From the NCBI GenBank assembly GCA_043744215.1, contig JAYTVC010000012.1:1-64000 (forward strand): 64,000 bases of DNA, given 5' to 3'. This stretch comes from JBEEJL01 sp043744215. Lineage in GTDB: Bacteria; Pseudomonadota; Gammaproteobacteria; Burkholderiales; JBEEJL01. The notes under the pieces were generated by a model, which saw nothing but the letters and a program-made list of their open reading frames with translations, ran no database searches and was not told the origin of the DNA. Shown one piece after another: positions 16,361-24,861 of this stretch (its first letter is position 1; every line of letters begins with the position of its first letter). Position numbers and translations under genes: made by a program.

Positions 16361-17611
16361 ATGAATATGATCACCACTTGCCCCAAATGCAACGCCGCCT
16401 TCCGCGTCAGCAGCGAGCAGCTGAGCGCGCGCGAGGGCAAGGTGCGCTGTGGGCGCTGCGCGCATGTGTTCAACGGCTTCATGACGCTTGAAACGCCGGC
16501 AGACGATTTGCCCGAACCGTTTGCGGCGGAAGTTCAGGACGACAGCCCGCCCATTGAAATAATTCATGACATGGGGCTGCCCGAAAAAACGCATGCGCTA
16601 GCGCCACAAGTTGCGCTTGAACTTCCCCCCGCGCCATTCATCCTGCCCCCTGCTGAAAATATTCTGCCTGATTCGTTTCTCGCCAAGCCGCCGGAAGCGG
16701 AGGTGCGCAACATGAATTCGTCTCTCGCATCCGAAGCTTTGGCCGTCGCACCAGGTGTCAAGCCGACACCAGCCGACACGAAGCATCTATTCAACGAAGA
16801 GGCCTTCGAGCGCAACCCTTTCGACGACGAACCGTTTGCCGACCAAAGCCCGAGCTTTAGCCCGACACCAGCAAGCGGCAAAGATTTTCCCCCTGCAACA
16901 TCCTGGTCACCCGCCGGTGCGCCTGAGTCGACGATGGTGGTCAATCCGACCGGAGATGGAAGCAAAGCGCCACGGAAAAAATCCAAGGCAGAACGCAAGG
17001 CGGAAAAAAACAAAAGCGTCTATGCCGCATCCGTTGATACCGATACGCATGATCCGTTGCTCGATTATTTCGAAGATGATGACGCTCACACGGGCCCCAC
17101 CTTGCTCGACGATGTGGCAGAAAAAAAACTCGCGCGGCCCCATCGGGCCTGGGCTTTTGGCAGCGCGCTTTTGCTGATTTCACTCGCCACGCAAGCGCTC
17201 TATTCTTTCCGCACCGAGGTGGCGCAGGCCGTGCCCGCCGCGCGGCCGCTGATGGAACAAGCCTGTGCTTCGCTCAATTGCAGCGTACCCTTGCCGCAAC
17301 ATTTCGACCTGCTCAGCATCGAAGCATCGGACTTGGTGGCTGATCCGCAGAAGCCCGATCAAATCGAATTGCGCGCTACGTTGCGCAACCGTGCGCAATA
17401 TGTACAAGCATTTCCGCAATTGGATTTGACCCTCACTGACGCGCAAGACCAAACGCTGGTGAAGCGCATCATTGCACCTGGCACCTATCTCATCCCACCC
17501 GCTGACAATAGCAAAGGCTTCGCGCCCAATTCTGAAATCAGCATCAAACTGCCTTTCAATGCCGCCAGCTTGAAACCGGCAGGCTATCGTTTGTTGCTAT
17601 TTTATCCATAA
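16361..17611 (+). CDS. zinc-ribbon and DUF3426 membrane protein
   Basis: The 416-residue protein begins with an MJ0042-type zinc ribbon, TTCPKCNAAFRVS then VRCGRCAHVF, whose two CxxC pairs bind one metal ion. A long low-complexity acidic and Pro-rich linker follows (about 50-250), then a single transmembrane helix (about 265-283) and a periplasmic DUF3426 domain. The gene reliably follows prmA in betaproteobacteria, but its function is unknown. The ATG at 16361 places the zinc ribbon at the N-terminus; an earlier in-frame TTG is less likely. Confidence 0.88.
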   Translation: MNMITTCPKCNAAFRVSSEQLSAREGKVRCGRCAHVFNGFMTLETPADDLPEPFAAEVQDDSPPIEIIHDMGLPEKTHALAPQVALELPPAPFILPPAENILPDSFLAKPPEAEVRNMNSSLASEALAVAPGVKPTPADTKHLFNEEAFERNPFDDEPFADQSPSFSPTPASGKDFPPATSWSPAGAPESTMVVNPTGDGSKAPRKKSKAERKAEKNKSVYAASVDTDTHDPLLDYFEDDDAHTGPTLLDDVAEKKLARPHRAWAFGSALLLISLATQALYSFRTEVAQAVPAARPLMEQACASLNCSVPLPQHFDLLSIEASDLVADPQKPDQIELRATLRNRAQYVQAFPQLDLTLTDAQDQTLVKRIIAPGTYLIPPADNSKGFAPNSEISIKLPFNAASLKPAGYRLLLFYP

Positions 17612-17614
17612 AAT

Positions 17615-17638
17615 ATTCAATATAATCAAATAGTTACA
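17615..17638 (+). repeat. 24-bp TATAAT motif, copy 1
   Basis: Copy of the dispersed 24-mer (ATTCAA at positions 1-6, TATAAT at 7-12, CAAA at 13-16, GTTA at 19-22). It starts four bases after the DUF3426 stop and about 90 bp upstream of the glycine riboswitch, pointing toward it. TATAAT at 17621-17626 could be the -10 element of the gcv transcript, but no good -35 is at 16-18 bp. Confidence 0.75.
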
Positions 17639-17702
17639 AATCAGCCTGATTACGCCTTGCCAGCCTCTTTTTGCGCGGCTATAGTGCAGGCGTTGTTTGT
17701 TT

Positions 17703-17912
17703 GATGTGGAAGAGTGTGTGGATTTTGCATTGAAATTCGCACCGCCGAAGGCGCATTACCCAATATCGCTCAGGCAAAAAGGACCGCACCGAACAGTAGT
17801 CGCAAGACTGCACAGCAACTCTGGAGAGCGACGCGCCCATTAAGATGCAGGCGCATCCACCGAAGGGGCACGCGGAATATTCCGCAATCTCTCAGGTAAA
17901 ACGGACAGAGGG
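17703..17912 (+). promoter_or_regulatory. tandem glycine riboswitch
   Basis: Two glycine aptamers in series precede gcvT. The first (about 17703-17795) contains GGAAGAGTG, CACCGCCGAAGGCGC and CTCAGGCAAAAAGGACCG. The second (about 17815-17912) contains CTCTGGAGAGCG, CACCGAAGGGGC and CTCTCAGGTAAAACGGACAGAGG. The conserved CTCAGG(C/T)AAAA-GGAC blocks and the paired CTCTG/CAGAG stem of the second aptamer identify the class. A terminator hairpin starts directly after it, so glycine binding probably prevents termination and turns the cleavage genes on, as in other glycine riboswitches. The direction is inferred. Confidence 0.93.
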
Positions 17913-17948
17913 GTAAGGTGATGAAACGCATCACCTTACCCTTTTTTT
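17911..17948 (+). terminator. riboswitch-controlled terminator before gcvT
   Basis: A perfect 13-bp stem (arms 17911-17923 and 17929-17941) with loop AAACG is followed by TTTTTTT. It abuts the 3' strand of the second aptamer P1 stem (17906-17910), as expected for an expression platform. An ATG in the hairpin (17921) opens a frame joined to gcvT, but it is not the real start. Confidence 0.92.
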
Positions 17949-17971
17949 ATTGGCTTTTTTGCGCGAATAAA

Positions 17972-19060
17972 ATGTTGAAACAAACGCCTTTAAATCACGC
18001 TCACCGCGCGCTCAACGCCAAGCTGGTGGATTTCGGCGGCTGGGAAATGCCGCTGCATTACGGCTCGCAAATCGAAGAACATCACGCGGTGCGGCGCGAC
18101 GCGGGCATGTTCGATGTATCGCATATGCTGGCCGTCGATGTGAACGGCGCGGCGGCAAAAATGTTTGTCGCACGCCTGCTGGCCAACAATCTCGACAAGC
18201 TCACCGAACCGGGCCGCGCGCTGTATTCATGCATGTTGAACCAACAAGGATTCGTCATCGACGACCTGATCGTATATTGGTTGGGCGATGACAAATATCG
18301 TCTTGTCGTCAACGCGGGCACGGCGGACAAAGACCTGGCGTGGATGCATGCGCAACGCGATGGCATGAACCTCAACGTGAACATCACGCCGCGGCGCGAT
18401 TTAGCGATGATTGCCGTGCAAGGGCCCAATGCGCGCGCCAAAGTTTGGCGCGTCATCCCGCATGCGCAAGCTGCTACCGAAAATCTCGCCGCATTCCATG
18501 CCACCTCCATCGGCGATTATTTCATCGCGCGAACGGGCTACACGGGTGAAGACGGTTTTGAAATTTTACTTCCTGCCACGCAGGCAGAAATTTTCTGGAA
18601 CGCGCTACTCAAAGCCGGCGTCAAACCTTGCGGGCTTGGCGCACGCGATACGCTGCGCCTTGAAGCCGGCATGAATTTGTACGGACAGGACATGGATGAA
18701 ACCGTCACGCCACTGGAGTCGGGCCTTGGCTGGACGGTCGATCTCGCATCGCCGCGCATTTTTGTCGGCAAAGACGCGCTGCTGGCAAACACGCGCGACA
18801 AAAAACTGGTGGGGCTGTTGCTGCTGGATAAAGGCGGCGTGTTACGCGCCCATCAAAAAGTGGAAACGGGTTTTGGCGAAGGCGACATCACCTCGGGCGG
18901 ATTTTCACCGACCATGGAACGCTCCATCGCCTTCGCCCGCTTGCCCATCGGCGTGAACATCGGTGACACCGCGCAAGTGGCCGTGCGCGACAAAATGTTA
19001 AGCGTTAAAATCGTAAAGCTGCCGTTTGTGCGGCACGGCCAAATTCTCATCAAGGAATAA
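17972..19060 (+). CDS. gcvT: glycine cleavage system T protein (aminomethyltransferase)
   Basis: GcvT transfers the methylene group from the aminomethyl-lipoyl H protein to tetrahydrofolate and releases ammonia. The 362-residue protein has the usual N-terminus KQTPLNHAHRALNAKLVDFG, GWEMPLHYGSQ, the segment GDYFIARTGYTGEDGFEILLP and the C-terminal GGFSPTMERSIAFA. The ATG at 17972 lies after the terminator; longer frames start inside the hairpin and would add a meaningless leader. It is the first gene of the riboswitch-controlled operon, with gcvH five bases downstream. Confidence 0.96.
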   Translation: MLKQTPLNHAHRALNAKLVDFGGWEMPLHYGSQIEEHHAVRRDAGMFDVSHMLAVDVNGAAAKMFVARLLANNLDKLTEPGRALYSCMLNQQGFVIDDLIVYWLGDDKYRLVVNAGTADKDLAWMHAQRDGMNLNVNITPRRDLAMIAVQGPNARAKVWRVIPHAQAATENLAAFHATSIGDYFIARTGYTGEDGFEILLPATQAEIFWNALLKAGVKPCGLGARDTLRLEAGMNLYGQDMDETVTPLESGLGWTVDLASPRIFVGKDALLANTRDKKLVGLLLLDKGGVLRAHQKVETGFGEGDITSGGFSPTMERSIAFARLPIGVNIGDTAQVAVRDKMLSVKIVKLPFVRHGQILIKE

Positions 19061-19065
19061 TCAAC

Positions 19066-19455
19066 ATGAATCTTCCCAAAGAACTTCGCTACGCCAAATC
19101 CCACGAGTGGGCGCGGCTTGAAACAGACGGCACGGTCACCGTCGGCATCACCGAACACGCGCAGGAATTATTGGGCGACATGGTGTTCGTTGAGAATCCG
19201 GCCAAAGGCCGCAAGCTAAAACAGGACGAAGAATGCGCCGTGGTCGAATCGGTGAAAGCCGCGTCGGATGTCTATGCACCCATCAGCGGCGAAGTCATCG
19301 AAGTGAATGCCGACGTGGAAGCCGCGCCAGAAAAAATCAATGCCGACGCTTACACAAACTGGATGTTCAAACTGAAGCCGAGCAGTGTTGCGGAACTCGA
19401 CAAGTTAATGAGCGCGGATGAATATCGCAAGCAGGTGGAAGCGGAAGGGCATTGA
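19066..19455 (+). CDS. gcvH: glycine cleavage system H protein
   Basis: GcvH shuttles the aminomethyl group between P, T and L proteins on a lipoyl arm. The 129-residue length is standard. The motif AVVESVKAASDVYAP holds the lipoylated Lys64, and the N-terminus LRYAKSHEWARLE is typical. AAGGAA lies upstream of the ATG. A 120-bp gap with a short GC-rich hairpin-like segment follows before gcvPA. Confidence 0.97.
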   Translation: MNLPKELRYAKSHEWARLETDGTVTVGITEHAQELLGDMVFVENPAKGRKLKQDEECAVVESVKAASDVYAPISGEVIEVNADVEAAPEKINADAYTNWMFKLKPSSVAELDKLMSADEYRKQVEAEGH

Positions 19456-19576
19456 GCTCGCTTCAAAACGCCGTCATCCCGAGGGCGGAGCCCGAAGAGC
19501 CTGTTTTTGAATTTGAAAAAGCACTAATCTTTCGCTTTACCCAGGACAACAAACTTTTATATTTTTGACTACCGCT

Positions 19577-20974
19577 ATGCCTTTTATCCCCCACACCGAA
19601 ACCGACATCGCCGCCATGCTTCGAGCCATCGGCGCACCAAACATCGACGCACTGTTTGATGAAATCCCCGCTGCATTAAGAAGCAAAGGGCTCCAGCATG
19701 TGCCCGACGGCCTGAACGAAATGCAAATCACGCGCCTGATGAACGAACGCGCGGAGCTGGATAAGCGCACGCTCAATTTCATCGGCGCGGGCGCGTATGA
19801 ACATCACATTCCCGCCGCCATTTGGCAGATTGTGACGCGCGGCGAATTTTATTCTGCCTACACGCCGTATCAGGCCGAAGCGAGCCAGGGCACGCTGCAA
19901 TTGCTGTACGAATTCCAAACCATGATCGCGTCGTTGTGCGCGATGGAAGTGTCGAACGCGAGTTTGTACGATGGTGCCAGTGGCCTCGCTGAAGCGATTT
20001 TGATGGCGGTGCGCGCGCATAAATCGTCGCGCAAAATTTTGATTCCGCGCAGTTTGCATCCTCATTATGTCGACGTGGTGCGCACGATCGTTAAATCGCA
20101 ACACATTGATTTAATTGAATTTTCTTATGACTCTGCAACCGGCGTTTCGACGCCCGATCACGACCAGACTGATTTCGCCGCGCTCGTCATTCCACAACCG
20201 AATTTTTTCGGCGCGCTGGAAGATGCCGATGCGCTCACCGATTTCGCCCATGCAAAAAATGCATTGGTGATCGGCGTGGTGAACCCGACATCATTGGCTT
20301 TGTTAAAACCGCCGGGCGAATGGGGCAGCATAGCGTCTGATAAACGCGGCGCGGATATCGCCGTCGGTGAAGGCCAGCCCCTCGGTGTGCCGTTATCGTC
20401 GGGCGGGCCGTACTTCGGTTTCATGTGCTGCAAACAGGAATTCGTGCGCCAAATGCCTGGAAGAATCATCGGTCGCACCGTTGATTTCGACGGCAAACCC
20501 GGCTTTGCACTCACGCTACAGGCGCGCGAACAACATATTCGTCGCAGCAAAGCCACGTCAAACATTTGCACCAATCAAGGTTTGCTCGTTGCTGCCGCAA
20601 CTTTATATATGGCGCTGGTCGGCCCGCAAGGTTTGCGCAATGTTGCGGCAGCGAGTCATGCCAACACACGCAAGCTGGTGGCACGACTAACGAAAATCAG
20701 CGGCGTGTCGCACAAATTTTCTGCGCCGGTTTTTCACGAGGCCGTGTTGCAATTGCCCGCACCCGCCCATGCGGTACTCGCAGCGCTGGAAGCGCAAGGC
20801 ATCGCAGGCGGCTTGAGTTTGCAGACGTATTACCCTGAACTCAACAATTGCCTGCTGGTGTGCGCGACAGAAACCAAAACCGATGAAGACATCGACCGCT
20901 ACGGAAAAGTGCTGGAAAGCGTATTATCCTCATACTGGAAACCGCAGGCAGTGGGGGGTAGTGCCCATCGCTGA
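19577..20974 (+). CDS. gcvPA: glycine dehydrogenase (decarboxylating) subunit 1
   Basis: This is the N-terminal half of a split P protein, which decarboxylates glycine with pyridoxal phosphate and loads the aminomethyl group on GcvH. The 465-residue protein has MPFIPHTETDIAAML at the start, YTPYQAEASQGTLQLLYEFQ, and the segment LGVPLSSGGPYFGF. A TTG four codons upstream opens the longest frame, but the ATG at 19577 matches family N-termini. The partner subunit gcvPB is not adjacent: tpx and two small genes lie between them. Confidence 0.96.
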   Translation: MPFIPHTETDIAAMLRAIGAPNIDALFDEIPAALRSKGLQHVPDGLNEMQITRLMNERAELDKRTLNFIGAGAYEHHIPAAIWQIVTRGEFYSAYTPYQAEASQGTLQLLYEFQTMIASLCAMEVSNASLYDGASGLAEAILMAVRAHKSSRKILIPRSLHPHYVDVVRTIVKSQHIDLIEFSYDSATGVSTPDHDQTDFAALVIPQPNFFGALEDADALTDFAHAKNALVIGVVNPTSLALLKPPGEWGSIASDKRGADIAVGEGQPLGVPLSSGGPYFGFMCCKQEFVRQMPGRIIGRTVDFDGKPGFALTLQAREQHIRRSKATSNICTNQGLLVAAATLYMALVGPQGLRNVAAASHANTRKLVARLTKISGVSHKFSAPVFHEAVLQLPAPAHAVLAALEAQGIAGGLSLQTYYPELNNCLLVCATETKTDEDIDRYGKVLESVLSSYWKPQAVGGSAHR

Positions 20975-21110
20975 TTTATTCGCGCCACCTTGCAGCAACG
21001 AAAGAACATCCCTTCCCCTTGAAGGAGGGGAAAACGAATCTGAAAAATTGGCAGCGATATTTGTTCTCTAATCTTCACTACATTCAACCACTCACCACAG
21101 GAGAATCATC
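20975..21110. other. intergenic region between gcvPA and tpx
   Basis: About 136 bp with a purine/pyrimidine-rich imperfect hairpin (CCTTCCCCTTGAAGGAGGGG, 21011-21030) and a clear Shine-Dalgarno (AGGAGA) for tpx. It probably carries a weak terminator and a tpx promoter, but neither is certain. Confidence 0.4.
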
Positions 21111-21611
21111 ATGACCACTGTTACCCTTCACGGCACCCCCATCAATGTTGCTGGTAATTTGCCGCAGCCCGGCCAGACTGCGCCGGATTTTTCGCTCTGC
21201 GCTGTCGATATGGCGGACAAATCACTGAAAGATTACGCCGGCAAACGCAAAGTGCTCAACATTGTGCCCAGCCTCGACACGCCCACCTGCGCCACCTCGA
21301 CGCGCAAGTTCAACAAGGAAGCAGGCGAAATGAATAATGCCGTCGTGCTGGTGATCGCTGCCGACTTGCCTTTCGCAATGGCGCGTTTTTGCACGACGGA
21401 AGGCTTGAAGAATGTGGTGTCGCTGTCCACCTTTCGCGGCGCGGACTTCCTCGACAAATACGGCGTCCACATCACCAACGGCCCGCTGCGCGACCTGACC
21501 GCCCGCGCCGTCGTGGTGCTGGATGAAAACAACAAAGTGCTGCACTCGGAACTGGTGCCGGAAATCGGACACGAGCCGAACTATGAGGCGGCGCTGAAGG
21601 CGTTGAAATAA
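21111..21611 (+). CDS. tpx: thiol peroxidase (atypical 2-Cys peroxiredoxin)
   Basis: Tpx reduces hydrogen peroxide and alkyl hydroperoxides using thioredoxin. The 166-residue protein has the peroxidatic Cys60 in SLDTPTCATSTRKFN and the resolving Cys94 in ARFCTTEGLKNV, plus APDFSL near the N-terminus. In E. coli this enzyme is periplasmic or cytoplasmic and lacks a signal peptide, as here. Its location between the gcvPA and gcvPB genes is unusual and has no evident metabolic reason. Confidence 0.96.
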   Translation: MTTVTLHGTPINVAGNLPQPGQTAPDFSLCAVDMADKSLKDYAGKRKVLNIVPSLDTPTCATSTRKFNKEAGEMNNAVVLVIAADLPFAMARFCTTEGLKNVVSLSTFRGADFLDKYGVHITNGPLRDLTARAVVVLDENNKVLHSELVPEIGHEPNYEAALKALK

Positions 21612-21638
21612 ACCATAGGTTTTTGCACAGGGCGCGCC

Positions 21639-21839
21639 ATGGACTTCATCGAACTCGAACAAACCGACGGCCAGGTGATCATTATCAATAAGGCCTATGT
21701 GGTAAACGTGTTGCCGGCGGAAGGCGGTTACGGCAAAGGCGCGGCGGTGTATCTGAACACGGGCGCGGCGGGCGTAGCCGTAGTGAATGTGGTGGCCTCG
21801 GACGTGAATGCACTTCGGCGCTGGTTGTTGCCGCACTAG
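21639..21839 (+). CDS. small conserved-looking hypothetical protein
   Basis: I do not recognise this 66-residue protein with confidence. The pattern of short beta strands (IELEQTDGQVIIINKAYVV then AAVYLNTGAAGVAVV) and the final helix DVNALRRWL recall the small FlbD-type flagellar fold, but no flagellar gene is nearby. It has no signal peptide or membrane helix. It follows tpx by 27 bp on the same strand and may be co-transcribed. Confidence 0.5.
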   Translation: MDFIELEQTDGQVIIINKAYVVNVLPAEGGYGKGAAVYLNTGAAGVAVVNVVASDVNALRRWLLPH

Positions 21840-21904
21840 CCGCAGCATGGGTTGAGCGACAGCGATAGCGAGACCAGCGCCTTGCTAATCAAATGGAAAA
21901 TGTT

Positions 21905-22024
21905 ATGCCCGAAGAGAAAGAAAGTTTTTTCAGCAAATACCGTGAATGGATCGGTGCGACGGCGTGGTTCTTTTTTGTGATGGGCATTTTGTTTTTGATC
22001 TGGGCCAGCATGAGCCATCAATAA
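21905..22024 (+). CDS. small single-helix membrane protein
   Basis: This short frame encodes 39 residues: a charged N-terminus (MPEEKESFFSKYREW) followed by one strongly hydrophobic helix (WFFFVMGILFLIWA) and a short tail SMSHQ. GGAAAA lies five bases before the ATG. An in-frame ATG at 21893 would add four residues. Composition and the ribosome binding site look real. It sits 54 bp before gcvPB. Function unknown. Confidence 0.55.
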   Translation: MPEEKESFFSKYREWIGATAWFFFVMGILFLIWASMSHQ

Positions 22025-22077
22025 TGTCGTTGATGGATATCGCTACCACTCAACCCACTACGTTCTGAAAGCTGAAA

Positions 22078-23520
22078 ATGTTGATATTTGAACTCTCGCA
22101 ACCGAATCGCCGCAACGCGCCGCAGGCTCCGGACGATATCGGCGCCTTCGACCTGCCGCATAAATTTTTGCGCACCTCCAAACCGCTGTTGCCGGAAGTG
22201 TCGGAGATGGACGCGGTGCGCCACTACACGCGGTTGTCGCAGAAAAATTTTTCCATCGACACGCATTTTTATCCGCTGGGCTCATGCACCATGAAATACA
22301 ATCCGCGTGCGTGCAATTCGCTTGCAATGTTGCCGGCGTTTTTAGCGCGGCATCCGTTGGCACCTGCATCAACCGGCCAAGGTTTTCTTGCCTGTATGCA
22401 TGAGTTGCAGGAGATGCTGAAAGACGTGACCGGCATGGCCGGCGTGTCGCTCACGCCGATGGCGGGCGCGCAAGGCGAGCTGGCGGGCATAGCGATGATT
22501 CGCGCGTATCATCATTCGCGCAACGATTCGGCGCGCACGGAAATCATCGTGCCTGATGCGGCTCACGGCACCAACCCCGCGACGGCGGTGATGTGCGGCT
22601 ACACGGCACGGGAAATTCCCACGGACAAAGACGGCAATGTCGATCTGGCCGCGCTGGCAGCCGCCGTCGGCCCGCATACGGCGGGGCTGATGTTGACCAA
22701 TCCTTCGACACTGGGCGTGTTCGAAAAACAAATCGCCGACATTCAGAAAATTGTGCACGACGCAGGCGGGCTGTTGTATTACGACGGCGCGAACCTGAAT
22801 GCGATTCTCGGCACGGTGAAGCCGGGCGAAATGGGCTTCGATGTGATGCACATGAATTTGCACAAGACATTTTCAACGCCCCACGGCGGAGGCGGGCCGG
22901 GCGCGGGGCCCATTGGCTGCAACGCGCGACTGCTGCCTTTTATGCCCGCGCCGATCGTGATTCATGAGAATGAAAAATTCCGTTACTCGACCAACAAAGA
23001 TTTGCCACACAGTATGGGCCGTCTCTCCGCGTGGATGGGCAACGCGGGCGTGCTATTGCGCGCCTATGTGTATGCGCGCCTGTTGGGGCGCGAGGGCATG
23101 CATCGCGCGGCCGAGTTTGCGACGCTGAACGCAAATTATCTCGCGGTGAAATTACGCGAGGCGGGATTTGATCTGGCTTTTCCGCAGCGGCGTGCTACTC
23201 ACGAATTTATTATTTCGCTAAAAAAATTGAAAGAGCAGACCGGCGTGACCGCGATGGATTTTGCCAAGCGATTACTCGACTACGGCTTTCATGCGCCGAC
23301 GACTTATTTTCCATTACTGGTGCCGGAATGTTTATTGATCGAGCCGACGGAAACGGAATCAAAACAAACGCTCGATGCTTTTATCGACGCCATGATCAAA
23401 GTGCGTGATGAAGCGATCAACCATACGGATCGGGTGAAAACCGCGCCGCACACCATGCCGGTGCGTCGCCTCGACGATGTGAAAGCCGCGCGCGAACTTG
23501 ATCTGGTATGGAAACCATGA
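22078..23520 (+). CDS. gcvPB: glycine dehydrogenase (decarboxylating) subunit 2
   Basis: This is the C-terminal half of the split P protein and carries the pyridoxal phosphate lysine in NLHKTFSTPHGGGGPGAGP. Other signatures are FYPLGSCTMKYNPR near the N-terminus and DAAHGTNPATAVMCGY. The 480-residue length fits. It pairs with GcvPA encoded 1.1 kb upstream. The 3' end overlaps dgkA by 13 bp, so translation of the two may be linked. Confidence 0.96.
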   Translation: MLIFELSQPNRRNAPQAPDDIGAFDLPHKFLRTSKPLLPEVSEMDAVRHYTRLSQKNFSIDTHFYPLGSCTMKYNPRACNSLAMLPAFLARHPLAPASTGQGFLACMHELQEMLKDVTGMAGVSLTPMAGAQGELAGIAMIRAYHHSRNDSARTEIIVPDAAHGTNPATAVMCGYTAREIPTDKDGNVDLAALAAAVGPHTAGLMLTNPSTLGVFEKQIADIQKIVHDAGGLLYYDGANLNAILGTVKPGEMGFDVMHMNLHKTFSTPHGGGGPGAGPIGCNARLLPFMPAPIVIHENEKFRYSTNKDLPHSMGRLSAWMGNAGVLLRAYVYARLLGREGMHRAAEFATLNANYLAVKLREAGFDLAFPQRRATHEFIISLKKLKEQTGVTAMDFAKRLLDYGFHAPTTYFPLLVPECLLIEPTETESKQTLDAFIDAMIKVRDEAINHTDRVKTAPHTMPVRRLDDVKAARELDLVWKP

Positions 23521-23894
23521 CGCCCAGACCACCGCCGCCAGAAAATAACGTCGGTCTCGCGCGCATTGGGCGCGCGTTTTTTTATTCGCGTGACGGTTTG
23601 TTGGCGGCGTGGAAACATGAAGCGGCATTTCGTCAGGAATGTTTGCTCGCACTGATTTTAATCCCGCTGGCACTGTGGTTGAATGTGAGCGGCCTCGCCA
23701 AAGCACTCATGATCGGCAGCGTGATGCTGGTATTGATTGTAGAATTGCTCAACTCGGCGATTGAAGCAGTCGTCGATATCGCGTCGCCGGAAATTCAGGA
23801 GCTTGCCAAACGCGCAAAAGACATCGGCAGCGCGGCGGTGTTTTTAAGTTTGATGAATGTGCTCGCGGTGTGGTCGTTGGTGCTGTTTTTTTAA
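23508..23894 (+). CDS. dgkA: diacylglycerol kinase
   Basis: DgkA is the small trimeric membrane kinase that recycles diacylglycerol from membrane-derived oligosaccharide synthesis. The 128-residue protein has a basic amphipathic start (GLARIGRAFFYSRDGLLAAW), the conserved HEAAFRQE, and three helices including LVLIVELLNSAIEAVVDI, which carries the catalytic glutamates; AKRAKDIGSAAV follows. Start codons inside gcvPB give an overlap of 13 bp. In other genomes it also sits beside lipid genes; here an acyltransferase follows two genes later. Confidence 0.95.
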   Translation: METMTPRPPPPENNVGLARIGRAFFYSRDGLLAAWKHEAAFRQECLLALILIPLALWLNVSGLAKALMIGSVMLVLIVELLNSAIEAVVDIASPEIQELAKRAKDIGSAAVFLSLMNVLAVWSLVLFF

Positions 23895-23902
23895 CTAAAA
23901 TA

Positions 23903-23926
23903 ACTCAATATAATCAATAGATTACA
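23903..23926 (+). repeat. 24-bp TATAAT motif, copy 2, overlapping a start codon
   Basis: This copy begins eight bases after the dgkA stop and its last base is the A of the next ATG. TATAAT is at 23909-23914, eleven bases before the start codon. There is no Shine-Dalgarno sequence between the motif and the ATG, so a transcript initiated here would be leaderless or nearly so. Confidence 0.75.
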
Positions 23927-24861
23927 TGAATACTCTGATTTGCGGCTCCCTCGCCTACGACACCATCATGGTGTTCCCGGATAAATTCAAGAATCATATT
24001 CTTGCCGATCAATTACACATTTTGAACGTGTCGTTTTTTGTGCCGGAGATGCGGCGCGAGTTCGGCGGTTGCTCGGGCAACATCGCTTACAACTTGCAAT
24101 TGCTCGGCGGCAAGCCGCTGATGATGGCGACGGTCGGTGACGATTTCGCGCCTTACTCTGTGCGCCTCGACAAGCTGGGGCTGCAACAAAAACATGTGCG
24201 CGTGGTGCCGGGCACGTTCACCGCGCAGGCGTTTATCACCACCGACCTCGACGATAACCAGATCACCGCGTTTCATCCGGGCGCGATGAGCCAGTCACAT
24301 CTGAACATCATCGATGACGCGGAAGGCGTCGAGCTTGGCATCGTGTCGCCCGATGGGCGCGACGGCATGCTGCAACACGCGCGGGGATTTCGCGACGCGG
24401 ACATTCCGTTTATTTTTGATCCGGGCCAGGGCATGCCGATGTTCGACGGCAAAGACTTGCTGGAATTTGTCGACCTCGCCGACTACGTGACGCTGAACGA
24501 TTACGAAGCGAAAATGCTTGAACAGCGCACGGGAAAATCCATCGACGAATTGGCGAAAAAAGTAAAAGCCTTGATCGTCACCCGTGGCGGCGAAGGCTCG
24601 CAGATTTTTGCCGAAGGCAAGCGCCACGACATTCCCAGTGTGCGTGCGGCGTCGATTGTTGACCCGACCGGCTGCGGCGACGCCTATCGCGCCGGCTTGC
24701 TTTACGGCATCAGCAAAAATTGGGATTGGCCGAAGACGGGCCGCCTAGCGAGCCTCATGGGCTCGATAAAAATCGCCAGCCGCGGCGGGCAAAATCACAC
24801 GCCAACGCGCGATGACATCGCCGCGCAATTCGCGTTGCAGTTTGGCATGGCGCTTGATTGA
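23926..24861 (+). CDS. PfkB-family carbohydrate/nucleoside kinase
   Basis: The 311-residue protein belongs to the ribokinase/PfkB family. It has the N-terminal strand TLICGSLAYDTIM, the substrate-site motif EFGGCSGNIAYNL and the C-terminal ATP/anion-hole signature DPTGCGDAYRAGL with the catalytic Asp. Members of this subgroup are usually annotated as adenosine kinase or general sugar kinase; the true substrate is unclear. The start codon directly follows the 24-bp motif and lacks a ribosome binding site. Confidence 0.88.
   Translation: MNTLICGSLAYDTIMVFPDKFKNHILADQLHILNVSFFVPEMRREFGGCSGNIAYNLQLLGGKPLMMATVGDDFAPYSVRLDKLGLQQKHVRVVPGTFTAQAFITTDLDDNQITAFHPGAMSQSHLNIIDDAEGVELGIVSPDGRDGMLQHARGFRDADIPFIFDPGQGMPMFDGKDLLEFVDLADYVTLNDYEAKMLEQRTGKSIDELAKKVKALIVTRGGEGSQIFAEGKRHDIPSVRAASIVDPTGCGDAYRAGLLYGISKNWDWPKTGRLASLMGSIKIASRGGQNHTPTRDDIAAQFALQFGMALD

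Noticed and set aside
17918..17971. Upstream start for gcvT
   Set aside because: The codons lie in the terminator hairpin of the riboswitch and encode no conserved residues.
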